Shown: positions 45,985-54,860 of the stretch, piece by piece
Numbering within the stretch: the first letter of the stretch is position 1
How the letters are laid out: the number at the start of each line of letters is the position of its first letter
Source of the DNA: Geodermatophilus sp. TF02-6
GTDB lineage: Bacteria; Actinomycetota; Actinomycetes; Mycobacteriales; Geodermatophilaceae
NCBI RefSeq assembly: GCF_003319115.1
Contig: NZ_QOHF01000011.1
Span: 62,001 to 126,000, forward strand
Length of the DNA stretch: 64,000 bases
Direction: 5' to 3'
Position numbers and translations under genes: made by a program
The notes under the pieces: model-generated
Database searches by the model: none
What the model saw: only the letters and a program-made list of their open reading frames with translations
Told to the model about the DNA's origin: nothing

Positions 45985-46107
45985 CGCAGCACACCTCCAC
46001 GGTCCACGGCCGGGCCGGGATCCCCGGAGCCCGCTCGACAGGGACCCTGCTCAGCCTGACCTCGCCCGGGTCCGTGTCGCCGGGAGGAGCAGCGACCGGT
46101 CCGCCGC

Positions 46108-46980
46108 TCACTCGAAGACGACGGTCCGGTGCCCGTGGACGACGATGCGGTTCTCGGTGTGCCAGCGCACCGCGTGCGCGAGGGCTCGCGTCTCCGCCTC
46201 CCGACCCCGAGCAGCGAGTTGCTCAGGGCTCAGCGAGTGGTCGACGCGGAGCATCTCCTGCTCGATGATCGGGCCCTCGTCCAGGTCGGCGGTGACGTAG
46301 TGCGCCGTCGCGCCGATGAACTTGACACCGCGGTCGTGCGCCTGGTGGTACGGACGGGCGCCCTTGAAGCTCGGCAGCATCGAGTGGTGGATGTTGATCG
46401 CCCGGCCCTCGAGCTCCCTGCACAGACCGTCGGAGAGGATCTGCATGTAGCGGGCCAGGACCACCAGGTCGACCCGCTCCTCGCGCACGATGTCGAGGAG
46501 CGCCGCTTCGGCCTCGGGCTTGGTGTCGCGGGTCACCGGGATGTGCCGGAAGGGGATGCCGTAGAAGGTGGCGATGCCCTCGAGGTCGGGGTGGTTGGAC
46601 ACGATCGCGACGACGTCGAGGTTGAGCTCGCCGACCGAGTTGCGGAAGAGCAGGTCGTTGAGGCAGTGCGCGTACTGGCTCACCATGATCAGCACGCGCT
46701 GCCGTTCGGCGGCGTCCGCCAGCCGCCAGGTCATCTGGTAGCGGGCAGCCGTCTCCTGGAAGGCCTCGCGGAGGGCGGGGAAGTCGAGCGGCGCGCCGTC
46801 GACGTGCGCGAACTCGACGCGCATGTAGAACATGCCGCTCGTCGCGCTGTCGAACTGGTGACTCTCCACGATGGTGCACCGCTCCTGCACGAGCAGTCCG
46901 GACACCGCGTGCACGATGCCCGGCGCGTCCTTGCAGGACAGCACCAGGACGCCGTGCTGAGCACCGGCAGGCCGCGTCAT
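46108..46980 (-). CDS. purU: Formyltetrahydrofolate deformylase
   Basis: This 290-residue PurU hydrolyses 10-formyl-THF to formate and THF, balancing one-carbon pools. It has an N-terminal ACT domain (VLVLSCKDAPGIVHAVSGLL) and a formyltransferase-like catalytic domain with VAIVSNHPDLEG, the catalytic Asn/His/Asp in GRAINIHHSMLPSFKGARPY, and GATAHYVTADLDEGPIIEQE. I chose ATG 46980 because GGAGGAGG sits 4 bases upstream; GTG 46983 is too close. In actinobacteria purU often accompanies Rieske or THF-dependent demethylation genes, consistent with the decayed reductase next door. Confidence 0.95.
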   Translation of the reverse strand: MTRPAGAQHGVLVLSCKDAPGIVHAVSGLLVQERCTIVESHQFDSATSGMFYMRVEFAHVDGAPLDFPALREAFQETAARYQMTWRLADAAERQRVLIMVSQYAHCLNDLLFRNSVGELNLDVVAIVSNHPDLEGIATFYGIPFRHIPVTRDTKPEAEAALLDIVREERVDLVVLARYMQILSDGLCRELEGRAINIHHSMLPSFKGARPYHQAHDRGVKFIGATAHYVTADLDEGPIIEQEMLRVDHSLSPEQLAARGREAETRALAHAVRWHTENRIVVHGHRTVVFE

Positions 46981-47093
46981 CACGCCTCCTCCTGATCGGT
47001 CCCCCGAGGCCGGTCGACCGGCCGCAGCCGGGTCCTTCTGGCCGCCCCCTGGACGACTGCTGGTACGGGGGCTCCGGGGACGTGTCCGTCGTG

Positions 47094-47122
47094 AACCTAG
47101 TCAGTCGTGCGGGTGCGTCCAA
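47094..47122 (-). promoter_or_regulatory. purU promoter (TTGGAC-N17-TAGGTT)
   Basis: On the minus strand the -35 TTGGAC (47117-47122) and -10 TAGGTT (47094-47099) are 17 bases apart, giving a leader of about 107 bases. A 10-bp inverted repeat GGGTGCGTCC/GGACGCACCC (47111-47120 and 47186-47195) overlaps the -35 and may be an operator. Confidence 0.65.
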
Positions 47123-47307
47123 TGGCGCAGATGACCACTTTCGAACGGCAGGACGGGTCGTGCCACCCGCGACAATGGACGTAGGGGACGCACCCGCCCT
47201 CGAGCTCCGCCCGCTGCGGTCATCGGTGTCCGTGGCGGTCGGTAGCGTGCACCGAGTCACGCCGGTTCCCGCTGCCCGCTGAGCGTTCGGCAAGAGCCGA
47301 GGCAAGC

Positions 47308-47845
47308 TCACGACCTGTGGGCAGGAGCCGCACCGATCCAGCGGTGACAGGCGTCGACGTCGACGTTGCTGCCGCACACGATGGTGACCACGTGTCGGCC
47401 GGCGAAGCGGTCAGGGTCGTCGAGGATCGCTGCGATGCCGAACGCGGCCGACGGTTCGACGACGAGGCCAGCGCGGTCGAGGAGCGTCCGCACACCGGCG
47501 ATGATCGACGCCTCCTGGACCAGGACGGCGTCGTCAGCGACCAGGAGGAGGTCGTCCAGGACAGCCGGGGTGGGACGCCGGCCGGCCACGCCGTCAGCGA
47601 TGGTGGTTCGAGTCGGTGGTGACGACGCGCCGTTCGCGCCACGAGTACCTCATCGCCGGGGCGCCCAGCGGCTGGACGCAGATCACCTCGACGTCGGGCG
47701 CCGACGCCCTCGTCACGTGACCCAGACCGGTGGCCAGCGCCCCGCCGCCGAGGGCGACCAGGACGGCGTCGAACGACGGCACGGCGTCCACCAGTTCCAG
47801 GCCGATGGTCGCCGCGCCTTCGCAGGTCTCGACGTCCAGTTCGAC
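47308..47845 (-). pseudogene. C-terminal fragment of a threonine dehydratase-like PLP enzyme
   Basis: The remnant reads LVELDVETCEGAATIGLELV, then FDAVLVALGGGALATGLGHV (the glycine-rich PLP phosphate site) and VICVQPLGAPAMRYSW. After one extra base at about 47607 it continues ADGVAGRRPTPAVLDDLL through HVVTIVCGSNVD to the stop at 47308. The N-terminal half with the PLP lysine is missing; the sequence joins directly to an oppositely oriented monooxygenase fragment near 47845. Confidence 0.75.
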
Positions 47846-48377
47846 CAGCAGGTCGAGCGCATCGAGCAGGACGACCGGGTGGTCACCCTGCACTTCGCCG
47901 ACGGCTCGACCGCCGAGCTGGGCGCCGAGTTCCCCCCACCCCTGCCCGGGCTCATCGCCGCGACCGAGCCGCCGAACGTCCAGCGCTGGGTGCTGCGACC
48001 GCCCGGCCCTGGAGCAGTGGTCGAAGGGCCGCGCCACCCTCGTCGGCGACGCCGCCCACCCCACCTCCCCGTACGCCGCCTACGGCGCCGGCACGTCCAT
48101 CGAGGACGGCTACTTCCTCGACGTCGCCTTCCGGGGCGTCGACCTCACCGACGCCGCCGCAGTCGCCCGGGCGCTGCAGTCCTTCGAGGACCGCGCAGGC
48201 CGCACACCGCCAAGCAGGTGCAGATGGCCTGGATCCTCGGCAAGGTCTTCCACCAACGCGCCGGCGCCGCTGCAGCCCATCCGCGACTTCGTCTTCGACT
48301 ACACGCCGTTCCTGCAGGAGGTCGCCGGCGACTCCAACCCGCGCGAGATCAACCAGCAGCTCGCGCTCATCGAGTAG
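47846..48377 (+). pseudogene. Fragment of a FAD-dependent aromatic monooxygenase
   Basis: Plus-strand pieces in several frames code RIEQDDRVVTLHFADGSTAE, IAATEPPNVQRWVLR, GRATLVGDAAHPTSPYAAYG (the FAD-binding GDAAH motif), GTSIEDGYFLDVAFRG, QVQMAWILGKVFHQ and PIRDFVFDYTPFLQEVAGDS, ending at a stop at 48377. The N-terminal dinucleotide-binding half is gone, and there is an internal deletion plus two or three frameshifts. It resembles salicylate- or hydroxybenzoate-hydroxylase-type proteins. Confidence 0.7.
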
Positions 48378-48424
48378 CAGGACCCGCCTGCCCCCCACCA
48401 CTCGCACGCTCGCGGCGGCCTCGC

Positions 48425-48608
48425 CCACTCGTTCGCAACCGACGTCGAGGACCCGGACCGTGTCCGCAGCGCCGAGATCTGGGCCGACCGGGCCGCACTC
48501 GACGAGCACATGGGCCACGACCACACCGCGCGGTTCCTCGAGGTCGCACCCGGCCTGGTCGCCGGCGAGCCGGTCACGTCGTTCCGCGAAGCAGCCCCGC
48601 CGGCCTGA
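48425..48608 (+). pseudogene. C-terminal fragment of an ABM-type monooxygenase domain
   Basis: The stretch VEDPDRVRSAEIWADRAALD followed by EHMGHDHTARFLEVAPGLV matches the second half of antibiotic-biosynthesis-monooxygenase (ABM/YgiN-like) proteins and ends at a stop at 48606-48608. No start or first half is present. It is the third consecutive remnant in this stretch. Confidence 0.55.
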
Positions 48609-48787
48609 CCTCGCTCGTCGCCACCGAACCGCTGCACGCGGCTGCTGGCGCGCCCGGACCGACCGGCCGCGCCGACGCCCTCCTCGCGTCGGCCGACCGG
48701 CTCGCCACCTCTAGAACCGACGGGGCGTCGCCTAGGGTCCGAGTCGGGGCGCGACCGCGCACCGTCCTGCAGCGGCGGAGGAGGCCG

Positions 48788-49630
48788 ATGTCAGCCGTCA
48801 CCTGCCTGGCCACCCCCGAGGAGTGGGCCACCGGAACCCTGGACCTGGCCGGCTACCTGGAGCGGGTCGGCTACGAGGGGCCGGTCGAGCCCACCGCGCC
48901 CACGCTGCGCGCCCTGCACCGGGCGCACGTGGCCGCCGTCCCCTTCGAGAACGTCGACGTCGTGCTGGGCCGCCGTGTGGCGGTCGACCTCGACAGCCTG
49001 CAGGACAAGCTCGTCCGGCAGCGCCGGGGCGGCTACTGCTACGAGCACGGCACCCTGTTCGCCGCCGTCCTCGAGGGGATCGGCTTCACCGTCGACCGGC
49101 TGCTGGCCCGCATCGGTGCGGACCGGGTCCGGCCACGGCCGCGCACCCACATGGCCCTGCACGTGCGGGCCGGCGAGGACGAGTGGCTGGCCGACGTCGG
49201 CTTCGGCAACGCCCTGCTCGAGCCACTGCCGTGGGGCGAGGAGGGCTGGCGCCGTCACGGGAGCTGGACCTACCGGATGACCCTCGGCCCGGAGGACACC
49301 TGGATCGTCGAGCAGCGCACCGGGAACGCGGTCACGCCGCTGTACAGCCTGGTCGACCAGCCGGTGCACGCCTCCGACGTGGTCATGGCCAACCACTTCA
49401 CCGCGACGCACCCGTCGTCGCCGTTCGTCGGCCAGCTGGTCGCGATCCGCAAGGACGACGACGCGTTCCTCCGGTTGCGCGGTCGCACCCGGACCGTGGA
49501 GCGCTCCGACGGCAGCAGCGAGGTCCGCGACCTCGACGCCGGGGCGGTGCTCGCCACACTCCAGGACGACATCGGCGTGCCACTGAGCGAGGAGGACGCG
49601 GCTGCGCTCGAGGCGACGCTGGTCGACTGA
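48788..49630 (+). CDS. nat: Arylamine N-acetyltransferase
   Basis: This 280-residue enzyme acetylates arylamines or hydrazines from acetyl-CoA (or propionyl-CoA). The catalytic triad is in place: Cys in VRQRRGGYCYEHG (about 78), His in THMALHVRAG and Asp in LADVGFGNALLEP. VPFENVDVVLGR is the conserved N-terminal helix end. ATG 48788 has GGAGGAGG, and TAGGGT (48733-48738) is a likely -10. It is intact, in contrast to the decayed genes on its left. In mycobacteria NAT is linked to steroid degradation; here no such genes are near. Confidence 0.95.
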   Translation: MSAVTCLATPEEWATGTLDLAGYLERVGYEGPVEPTAPTLRALHRAHVAAVPFENVDVVLGRRVAVDLDSLQDKLVRQRRGGYCYEHGTLFAAVLEGIGFTVDRLLARIGADRVRPRPRTHMALHVRAGEDEWLADVGFGNALLEPLPWGEEGWRRHGSWTYRMTLGPEDTWIVEQRTGNAVTPLYSLVDQPVHASDVVMANHFTATHPSSPFVGQLVAIRKDDDAFLRLRGRTRTVERSDGSSEVRDLDAGAVLATLQDDIGVPLSEEDAAALEATLVD

Positions 49631-50031
49631 GGGCGCCGGTGTGCCGTCCCGGCCGCCGGCGGATCGGTCAGCCCTGCGGTCGGGTCGACGGCGCCAGAAC
49701 GTGGCGATCAGGAGTCAGCCCCGGAAGGACGAGCGGGGCGGAGCCGGAGGCCGGCGGTGATGCCTCTGCCTCGGCTGCAGGGCGTACATCCGCCCTGCAG
49801 CCGCCACGGGCCGATCCCCGGGCTGGATGCACAACGCCGGCCGTGGGCACGGCACGCCCGACACGTCCCGACACCCCCGCGGTCGGGCGCTGGCGAGAGT
49901 GGGCCCGCGGTGCGACCGGCCCCAGGAAGCCGTCATGGGCCGTTCCGGATCTCTCCGGACACAGCCCCCGATGGGACCCCGCTCTCCTGAACTGACCCGG
50001 GTCGAGGCATGCAGCTCGTATGATCTTGTGC
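49631..50031. other. 401-base gap with no supported gene
   Basis: Open frames on both strands lack homology. The only supportable element is the -10 TATGAT at its right end. The stretch may hold more remnants, but I recognise none. Confidence 0.5.
50019..50024 (+). promoter_or_regulatory. -10 element TATGAT, leaderless start
   Basis: A near-consensus -10 lies exactly 7 bases before ATG 50032, so the mRNA should begin at or next to the start codon. No clear -35 is visible. Confidence 0.7.
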
Positions 50032-50367
50032 ATGCGGCAACGTGCTTCGGGGTGGTCGACGCCGGTTGCGGTTCCCGCTCGGCTGGAGGATCTGCACGGC
50101 CCCACCACCGGGGTCGTGAAGCTGCCGCTGACCATCCACTCCTCCGGTGCCGGGCCGGACACCTCATTCGACCTGGACGACCCGGCCACCCGTGCGGAGA
50201 TGTACGCGCTGGTGATGGAGAACGCCCCGACCGCCGCCGACCTCGCCGCGTGGCTCGACGCCGGCCTGCTGCAGCAGATGTGGCCGACGCTGTGGCTGTC
50301 CCCGCACGTCCGCCGCGCCTGGGCCCGCCTGTTCGAGCAGCAGCCGGCTGCGGCTACCGCCGACTGA
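50032..50367 (+). CDS. Partner protein of an AbiEii-type nucleotidyltransferase module
   Basis: This 111-residue protein reads RLEDLHGPTTGVVKLPLTI, then YDLDD-like FDLDDPATRAEMYALVMENA, and ends DAGLLQQMWPTLWLSPHVRR. I recall similar actinobacterial proteins, often labelled transcriptional regulator, directly upstream of nucleotidyltransferase genes. No helix-turn-helix is obvious. It probably acts as antidote or regulator of the enzyme encoded 4 bases downstream. ATG 50032 is set by TATGAT 7 bases upstream; a longer frame from 50020 would include the -10 itself and is rejected. Confidence 0.7.
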   Translation: MRQRASGWSTPVAVPARLEDLHGPTTGVVKLPLTIHSSGAGPDTSFDLDDPATRAEMYALVMENAPTAADLAAWLDAGLLQQMWPTLWLSPHVRRAWARLFEQQPAAATAD

Positions 50368-50371
50368 CCCG

Positions 50372-51139
50372 GTGGCGCTGGACCCCTACCAGCAACAGAT
50401 CGTGCGCACCGCGCTCGTCCTGCCCGAGGCTGACGACTTCGCCCTCGCCGGCGGCGGTGCCATGCTCGCCCACCAGCTGATCGAGCGGCCCACCCAGGAC
50501 ATCGACCTGTTCACCACGCACGGCCGCAGCGCGCCAGAGCTGACCCGCGCGCTGGCCGAGGCGATGACCGCAACCGGCTCGTCGGTCACCGTCGTGCAGC
50601 AGTCCGACACCTTCGCCCGCCTCCAGCTGGTCAGCCCCGAGGGGATGAGCACGACCGTGGACCTGGTGCAGGATGCCCGCCTGGCTGATGCCGTCCGCCT
50701 CGACATCGGCCCGGTCCTGGCCCTCCAGGACGTCATCGCCGACAAGACCCTCGCCCTGTGGGGGCGTGCCGAGGCCCGCGACCTCATCGACGTCGACGCG
50801 CTCGCCACCCGCTTCGGGCGTGACCTGCTGCTGCGCCTGGCAGCCGCCAAGGACGCCGGCTTCGACCCGGCCCGGATGCCCGCCGCGCTCACCACCGCCG
50901 CCGGCCGAGCACCAACCACCTACGCCAGCCTCGGCGTCACCGGGTCCGCGCTCGACCAGCTCCGCGCTCGCTCCCGCAGCTGGGCTGACCAGCTCACCGA
51001 GCAGCAGGCCACCGTGAACCCGCGTCTACCGACACGAGCGGGTGAGCCGTCGCGCCCTCCGGACCCACGATCCGCCGTAGGACGGCAGGGTCCGTGGACC
51101 TGGCTCTTCGCTCTCATCACGAGCCGAACTCAGCCTTGA
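50372..51139 (+). CDS. Nucleotidyltransferase, AbiEii/AbiGii toxin family
   Basis: This 255-residue protein has the minimal nucleotidyltransferase motif GGGAMLAHQLIERPTQDIDL (Gly-Gly followed by Asp-x-Asp, about 28-47) and a downstream LALQDVIADKTLALWGRAEA, where the Lys/Asp are conserved in DUF1814 proteins. Relatives act as type IV toxins or abortive-infection proteins by adding nucleotides to tRNA or proteins. The conserved region ends near residue 205; the last ~50 residues (Pro/Arg-rich) look like read-through of a lost stop. GTG 50372 follows the partner gene's stop by 4 bases. Confidence 0.8.
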   Translation: MALDPYQQQIVRTALVLPEADDFALAGGGAMLAHQLIERPTQDIDLFTTHGRSAPELTRALAEAMTATGSSVTVVQQSDTFARLQLVSPEGMSTTVDLVQDARLADAVRLDIGPVLALQDVIADKTLALWGRAEARDLIDVDALATRFGRDLLLRLAAAKDAGFDPARMPAALTTAAGRAPTTYASLGVTGSALDQLRARSRSWADQLTEQQATVNPRLPTRAGEPSRPPDPRSAVGRQGPWTWLFALITSRTQP

Positions 51140-51185
51140 GGAACACCGCTCCCGTGGGGGCTGCCCGACCGTCCCTTTCGGCCTG

Positions 51186-52256
51186 TCAGCCGGAAGCCGG
51201 CGGCGCGCCGGCCCAGGCCGTGCGCAGCAAGGCCTCGATGCCGCTACGGGTCAGCGGTCGTGGGTTGGCGTAGGGACTGGTGAGAGCGAGCTCGACGATG
51301 CGCGGAATGTCCTGCTCGGCCATGCCCAGTTCACGCAGGGACCGGGCGGCGCCCAGCTCTCCGGCCAGCTCCCACAGCGCCTGCGCGGGGTCGGGATGGC
51401 CGCCGAGCGCCCGCGACAACGCGGCGACCGCCTGCGGTGCCGCCGGCTGGTTGTAGGCGACAGCGTGCGGCAGGACAGCGGTGTGCGTCTGGGCGTGCGG
51501 CAGGTCGAGCGTCCCGCCGAGGGTGTGGCACAGCTTGTGGTGCAGCGACATCGTGGTCGCCCCCAGCACCGCGCCGCACAGCCACGCGCCGTACTGGGCC
51601 TCGGCGCGGGCGTCGAGGTCGGCGCCGTCGGCGACCACCGAGGGCAGGGCGGCGACCAGGGCACGCGCGCCTTCTTCGACCATCAAGGAGACCATCGGGC
51701 TGGCGTCGGGGGCGTACAGCCCCTCGACGGCGTGCGCGATCGCGTTCATGCCGCTCGTGGCCGACAGTCCCCCGGGGAGGGTGAGGGTGAGCTCGGGGTC
51801 GTAGATGACGCTGCGTGGCAGCACCCGTGGGTCCCGCCCGGTGCGTTTCTGCCCGTCCTCGGTCAGCCCCCAGATCGGGGTCATCTCCGACCCGGCGTAG
51901 GTGGTGGGGACGGCGACGACGGGCAGCCGGTGTTGCAGCGCGATCGCCTTGCCCAGCCCGATCGCCGACCCGCCGCCGACGGCGACGCAGCCGTCGGCGG
52001 CGAGTTCCACGGCGAGATCCCGGGCGCGCCGGGCCACCTCCACCGGGACGTGCATCCGCGCCTCGGCCAGAACGCCGGCGGCCCCCCTTCCGAGCGCGTC
52101 GGCGACGAGCTGACCGGTGTCCTGCTGCTCCGGCGAGCAGAGCACGAGCACCCGAGCCAGACCGAGCGCGGCGATCTCCTCGGGCAGCTCGGCCAGCACG
52201 CCGGCGCCGAAGCGCACCCGCATCGGCAGCGCCTCGTAGGTGAAGCGGTGGCCCAC
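51186..52256 (-). CDS. Maleylacetate reductase
   Basis: This 356-residue iron-type alcohol-dehydrogenase-family enzyme reduces maleylacetate to 3-oxoadipate, the funnel step after hydroxyquinol cleavage. FTYEALPMRVRFGAGVL opens the protein. CVAVGGGSAIGLGKAIAL is the nucleotide site, VPTTYAGSEMTPIWGLTE is the maleylacetate-reductase signature, and HHKLCHTLGGTLDLPHAQTH holds the metal-site histidines. GTG 52256 is 2 bases from the dioxygenase stop, so both genes are one unit. Confidence 0.95.
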   Translation of the reverse strand: MGHRFTYEALPMRVRFGAGVLAELPEEIAALGLARVLVLCSPEQQDTGQLVADALGRGAAGVLAEARMHVPVEVARRARDLAVELAADGCVAVGGGSAIGLGKAIALQHRLPVVAVPTTYAGSEMTPIWGLTEDGQKRTGRDPRVLPRSVIYDPELTLTLPGGLSATSGMNAIAHAVEGLYAPDASPMVSLMVEEGARALVAALPSVVADGADLDARAEAQYGAWLCGAVLGATTMSLHHKLCHTLGGTLDLPHAQTHTAVLPHAVAYNQPAAPQAVAALSRALGGHPDPAQALWELAGELGAARSLRELGMAEQDIPRIVELALTSPYANPRPLTRSGIEALLRTAWAGAPPASG

Positions 52257-52258
52257 GG

Positions 52259-53136
52259 TCAGGACCCGTCGGAGTTCAGGGTCACGTCGAAGTGGACGGC
52301 CTGGAACGGGTTCGGCAGGCCCACCTCGGCCGCCCGCGCCGGATCGTCGACCAGCGGGAACTCCCGCACCAGGGTGTCCTTCACGCCGAACACGGCGTCG
52401 GACTCGATGTACGGGTCGCCGGCGACGAACAGGTGCGTCGTCACCGGCCGGTAGCCCTTCGCGGCCACGATGAAGTGCATGTGCGCGGGGCGGTACGGGT
52501 GCCGGGCAGTTGCGGCCAGCAAGGCCCCGACCGGGCCGTCGTCGGGGATCGGGTAGTACCGCGGGACGATCGAGCGGAACCAGAACCGGCCGTCCTCGTC
52601 GGCGGTGAACAGGCCGCGCAGATTGCGCTCGGGCTGCACGTCGGGCTGCTGGACGTCGTAGAACCCGTCCGCGTTGCCTGCCACACGTCCACCGTCGCGC
52701 CGGCCAGCGCTTCGCCGCCCGGCCCGCTCACCCGCCCGGTGACCAGGCACGCTTTCCCCTTGCCGTCCAGCGCGATGTCCGCGCCCAGCTCCCGCGGCGG
52801 TGAGTCGACCATGTGGAACGGGCCCAGCACGGTCGACTCGGTAGACGTGCCCCCGCTGCGGTGGTTGATCGTCTCCACCAGCATCGAGATGCCGAGGACG
52901 TCGGAGAGCAGCACGAACTCCTGCCGCACGTCGTCGCACATCCGCCCGGTGGCGGTGAGGAAGCCGATGGCGCGGGCCCACTCCTCCTCCGTGAGCTCCA
53001 CATCCTTGACGAACGCGTGCAGGTGCCGCACCAGTGACGTCATGACTCGCCTGAGTCGGGGGTCCGGTGTCTCGGCAAAGCTGGCCGCGACGACGTCAGC
53101 GGATCGTTCCTCGCTGAACCATTCCCGTGCGCCCAC
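52259..53136 (-). pseudogene. Hydroxyquinol 1,2-dioxygenase with a one-base frameshift
   Basis: The intradiol dioxygenase is split. The N-terminal frame (EWFSEERSADVVAASFAET; FHMVDSPPRELGADIALDGK; GGEALAGATVDVWQA) stops being homologous at about 52675, and the sequence continues in another frame as NADGFYDVQQPDVQPERNLR. The iron ligands follow in that frame, in SIVPRYYPIPDDGPVG (two Tyr) and YRPAHMHFIV (two His). One base is missing at the junction (GCA for GC-AAC). If real, the cluster cannot open the ring with this enzyme; if it is a sequencing error, the gene is complete and about 292 residues. GTG 53136 has a GGAGGA site. Confidence 0.88.
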
Positions 53137-53185
53137 CCGTCCTCCTCGATTGTCGTGCCCGGCCGATCGCGGCCGGTAGGGGCTT

Positions 53186-53217
53186 GGCTCGGGCGGGCGC
53201 GGTCGCCCGCCCGAGCC
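53186..53217 (-). terminator. Hairpin terminator after the flavin monooxygenase
   Basis: Perfect 14-bp stem GGCTCGGGCGGGCG with a 4-base loop, 12 bases past the monooxygenase stop. It may lower expression of the downstream dioxygenase and reductase genes. Confidence 0.85.
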
Positions 53218-53228
53218 ACACCAGGGGT

Positions 53229-54860
53229 TCAGCCGTCCGTGGCCAGAGCCCGGACCTCGTCCCGCAGCTGCTCCTCCAGCCGCTCACCCGGCGAGGAGTA
53301 GTACCCCTCCTTGAGGTCCTGGCCGCGGGCGTACTCCGGCTGGTAGCGCACGTTGGCGTAGTGCGACGCCTTCTGCGCCTCTTCCGCGCGGCGCCCGAGT
53401 TCGGCGGTGTCGCCGAAGTCGAGGACCTCCCGGGCGAGCTCCGTCAGCGGGCCGTCGACCTGGTACTCGGTGCGCTGCATGGTGAGCAGGTTGATCAGGT
53501 ACAAAGGCGTCCCGTTGAACTTCTCGAACATCTCGTGCCGGGCACCCCACTCGGTGAGGAATCGCTCGCTGATCTGCCGGAAGATCTTGATCCGGTCCCG
53601 GGCGGTGATCTCCGAGCCGCGCAGCGCCTGCTCGAGCTTGGGACCGATGTAGGGGTCGTCCAGCTCTCGCTTGGTGGGCTGGATGACCACGCCGCGACCG
53701 CAGAAGTCGATCAGTTGGTTCACCATCTCGTGCTGGTGCTCGAGGTAGTGGGCGCGGCCGAAATCGATGAAGATGTTGTTCGGTTTGAACAGGCCACCGG
53801 TGGTGTGGAAGCCGGTGTCCTCCGCGGCGATCATGAAGGCCCGGCAGGTCTCCCGGAAGCGGATCAGCTGCGCGAGCTGGCCCTGCACCACCGGGTTGGT
53901 GTTCGTGCCCAGCGCATGGGTGATCAGCAGAGCCAAGCCGACCATGAGCTCGGCGTGCACGGTCTGCCGGATCTGGGTCTCCAGGTGCACCCAGTCGAAC
54001 TGCCGCTGCGGGTACCACTTCGCGTGGTCCGGGTTGCCGACGTGCTGGACCTGATCCCAGGGGATCAGGACGTCGTCGAAGTAGACCATCCCGTCGAGCT
54101 CGTCACCGATCGTCGCCAGCGGTCGGTCGTACGGGTCGGCGTCCGGCGTCGCCCGGGACTCCCGGGCCACGACGCTGACGCCTGGGGTCGCCACCGGCAC
54201 GAGCGCGTAGACGGTCTGCTCCGGCGTCTGCCCGGGGCGCCACAGGTTGCCGATGAGCAGGTGGTTGACGAACGGGATCGAGGTGCCGATCGCCTTCCAG
54301 CCGCGAACCAGGATGCCCTCGTCGGTCTCTTCGACGATCTTCAGCATCGGGGTCTCGGCCATGGCATCGTCGCGACCGCGGTCGTACTGGACATCGAGGA
54401 ACATGGGCGAGATCGCGAGGTCCTTGGAGGTGACCTCGGCCCACTGCCGCTCGATGTTGCCCGACAGGTCGCGGTGCTGGCCCTGGAACCGCGAGTTCTC
54501 CGCCCACGGCGCCGGGTCGTCGATCTGCATGTACATGACGACGTTCATGCCGGCCGGCGGCCGGGTGAAGATGCCGCCCTTGAAGTGCCGCACCAGGAAC
54601 TCGACGTACTTCCGCCGGCGGACCGCATCCTCCTTGGAGCGCGGCAGGAACCAGTGCATGGACTGGCGGTTGCCGTCCTCGTCGATGAACGTGGCGACGT
54701 CCTGGTTCTCGGGATCCAGGTGCAGGTCGTAGTAGTCCGCGATGGCCTGCGCGTAGCCGCGGGTCTTGGGATGGGTGGTGACGTCGTCGATGAGTTCGCC
54801 GCCGACGTACACGCGTCGGCCGTCCCGCAGGGACTCGAGGTACTCCTTGCCGGTCCTCAT
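53229..54860 (-). CDS. FADH2-dependent phenol monooxygenase, HpaB-like (resorcinol/halophenol type)
   Basis: This 543-residue oxygenase component belongs to the two-component 4-hydroxyphenylacetate 3-monooxygenase family. It starts MRTGKEYLESLRDGRRVYVG and carries RGWKAIGTSIPFVNHLLIG, DDVLIPWDQVQHVG and FGRAHYLEHQHEMVNQLIDF. With hydroxyquinol dioxygenase and maleylacetate reductase beside it, it resembles the resorcinol (graA) and halophenol/nitrophenol clusters, in which it would hydroxylate a phenol to hydroxyquinol. The substrate is not determined. Reduced flavin would come from the reductase at 58533. Its ATG overlaps the SnoaL-like stop by 4 bases. Confidence 0.88.
   Translation of the reverse strand: MRTGKEYLESLRDGRRVYVGGELIDDVTTHPKTRGYAQAIADYYDLHLDPENQDVATFIDEDGNRQSMHWFLPRSKEDAVRRRKYVEFLVRHFKGGIFTRPPAGMNVVMYMQIDDPAPWAENSRFQGQHRDLSGNIERQWAEVTSKDLAISPMFLDVQYDRGRDDAMAETPMLKIVEETDEGILVRGWKAIGTSIPFVNHLLIGNLWRPGQTPEQTVYALVPVATPGVSVVARESRATPDADPYDRPLATIGDELDGMVYFDDVLIPWDQVQHVGNPDHAKWYPQRQFDWVHLETQIRQTVHAELMVGLALLITHALGTNTNPVVQGQLAQLIRFRETCRAFMIAAEDTGFHTTGGLFKPNNIFIDFGRAHYLEHQHEMVNQLIDFCGRGVVIQPTKRELDDPYIGPKLEQALRGSEITARDRIKIFRQISERFLTEWGARHEMFEKFNGTPLYLINLLTMQRTEYQVDGPLTELAREVLDFGDTAELGRRAEEAQKASHYANVRYQPEYARGQDLKEGYYSSPGERLEEQLRDEVRALATDG

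Noticed and set aside
49668-50189. Minus-strand frame opposite the start of the AbiEii module
   Set aside because: No homology and it runs across the leaderless promoter and start of a supported gene.
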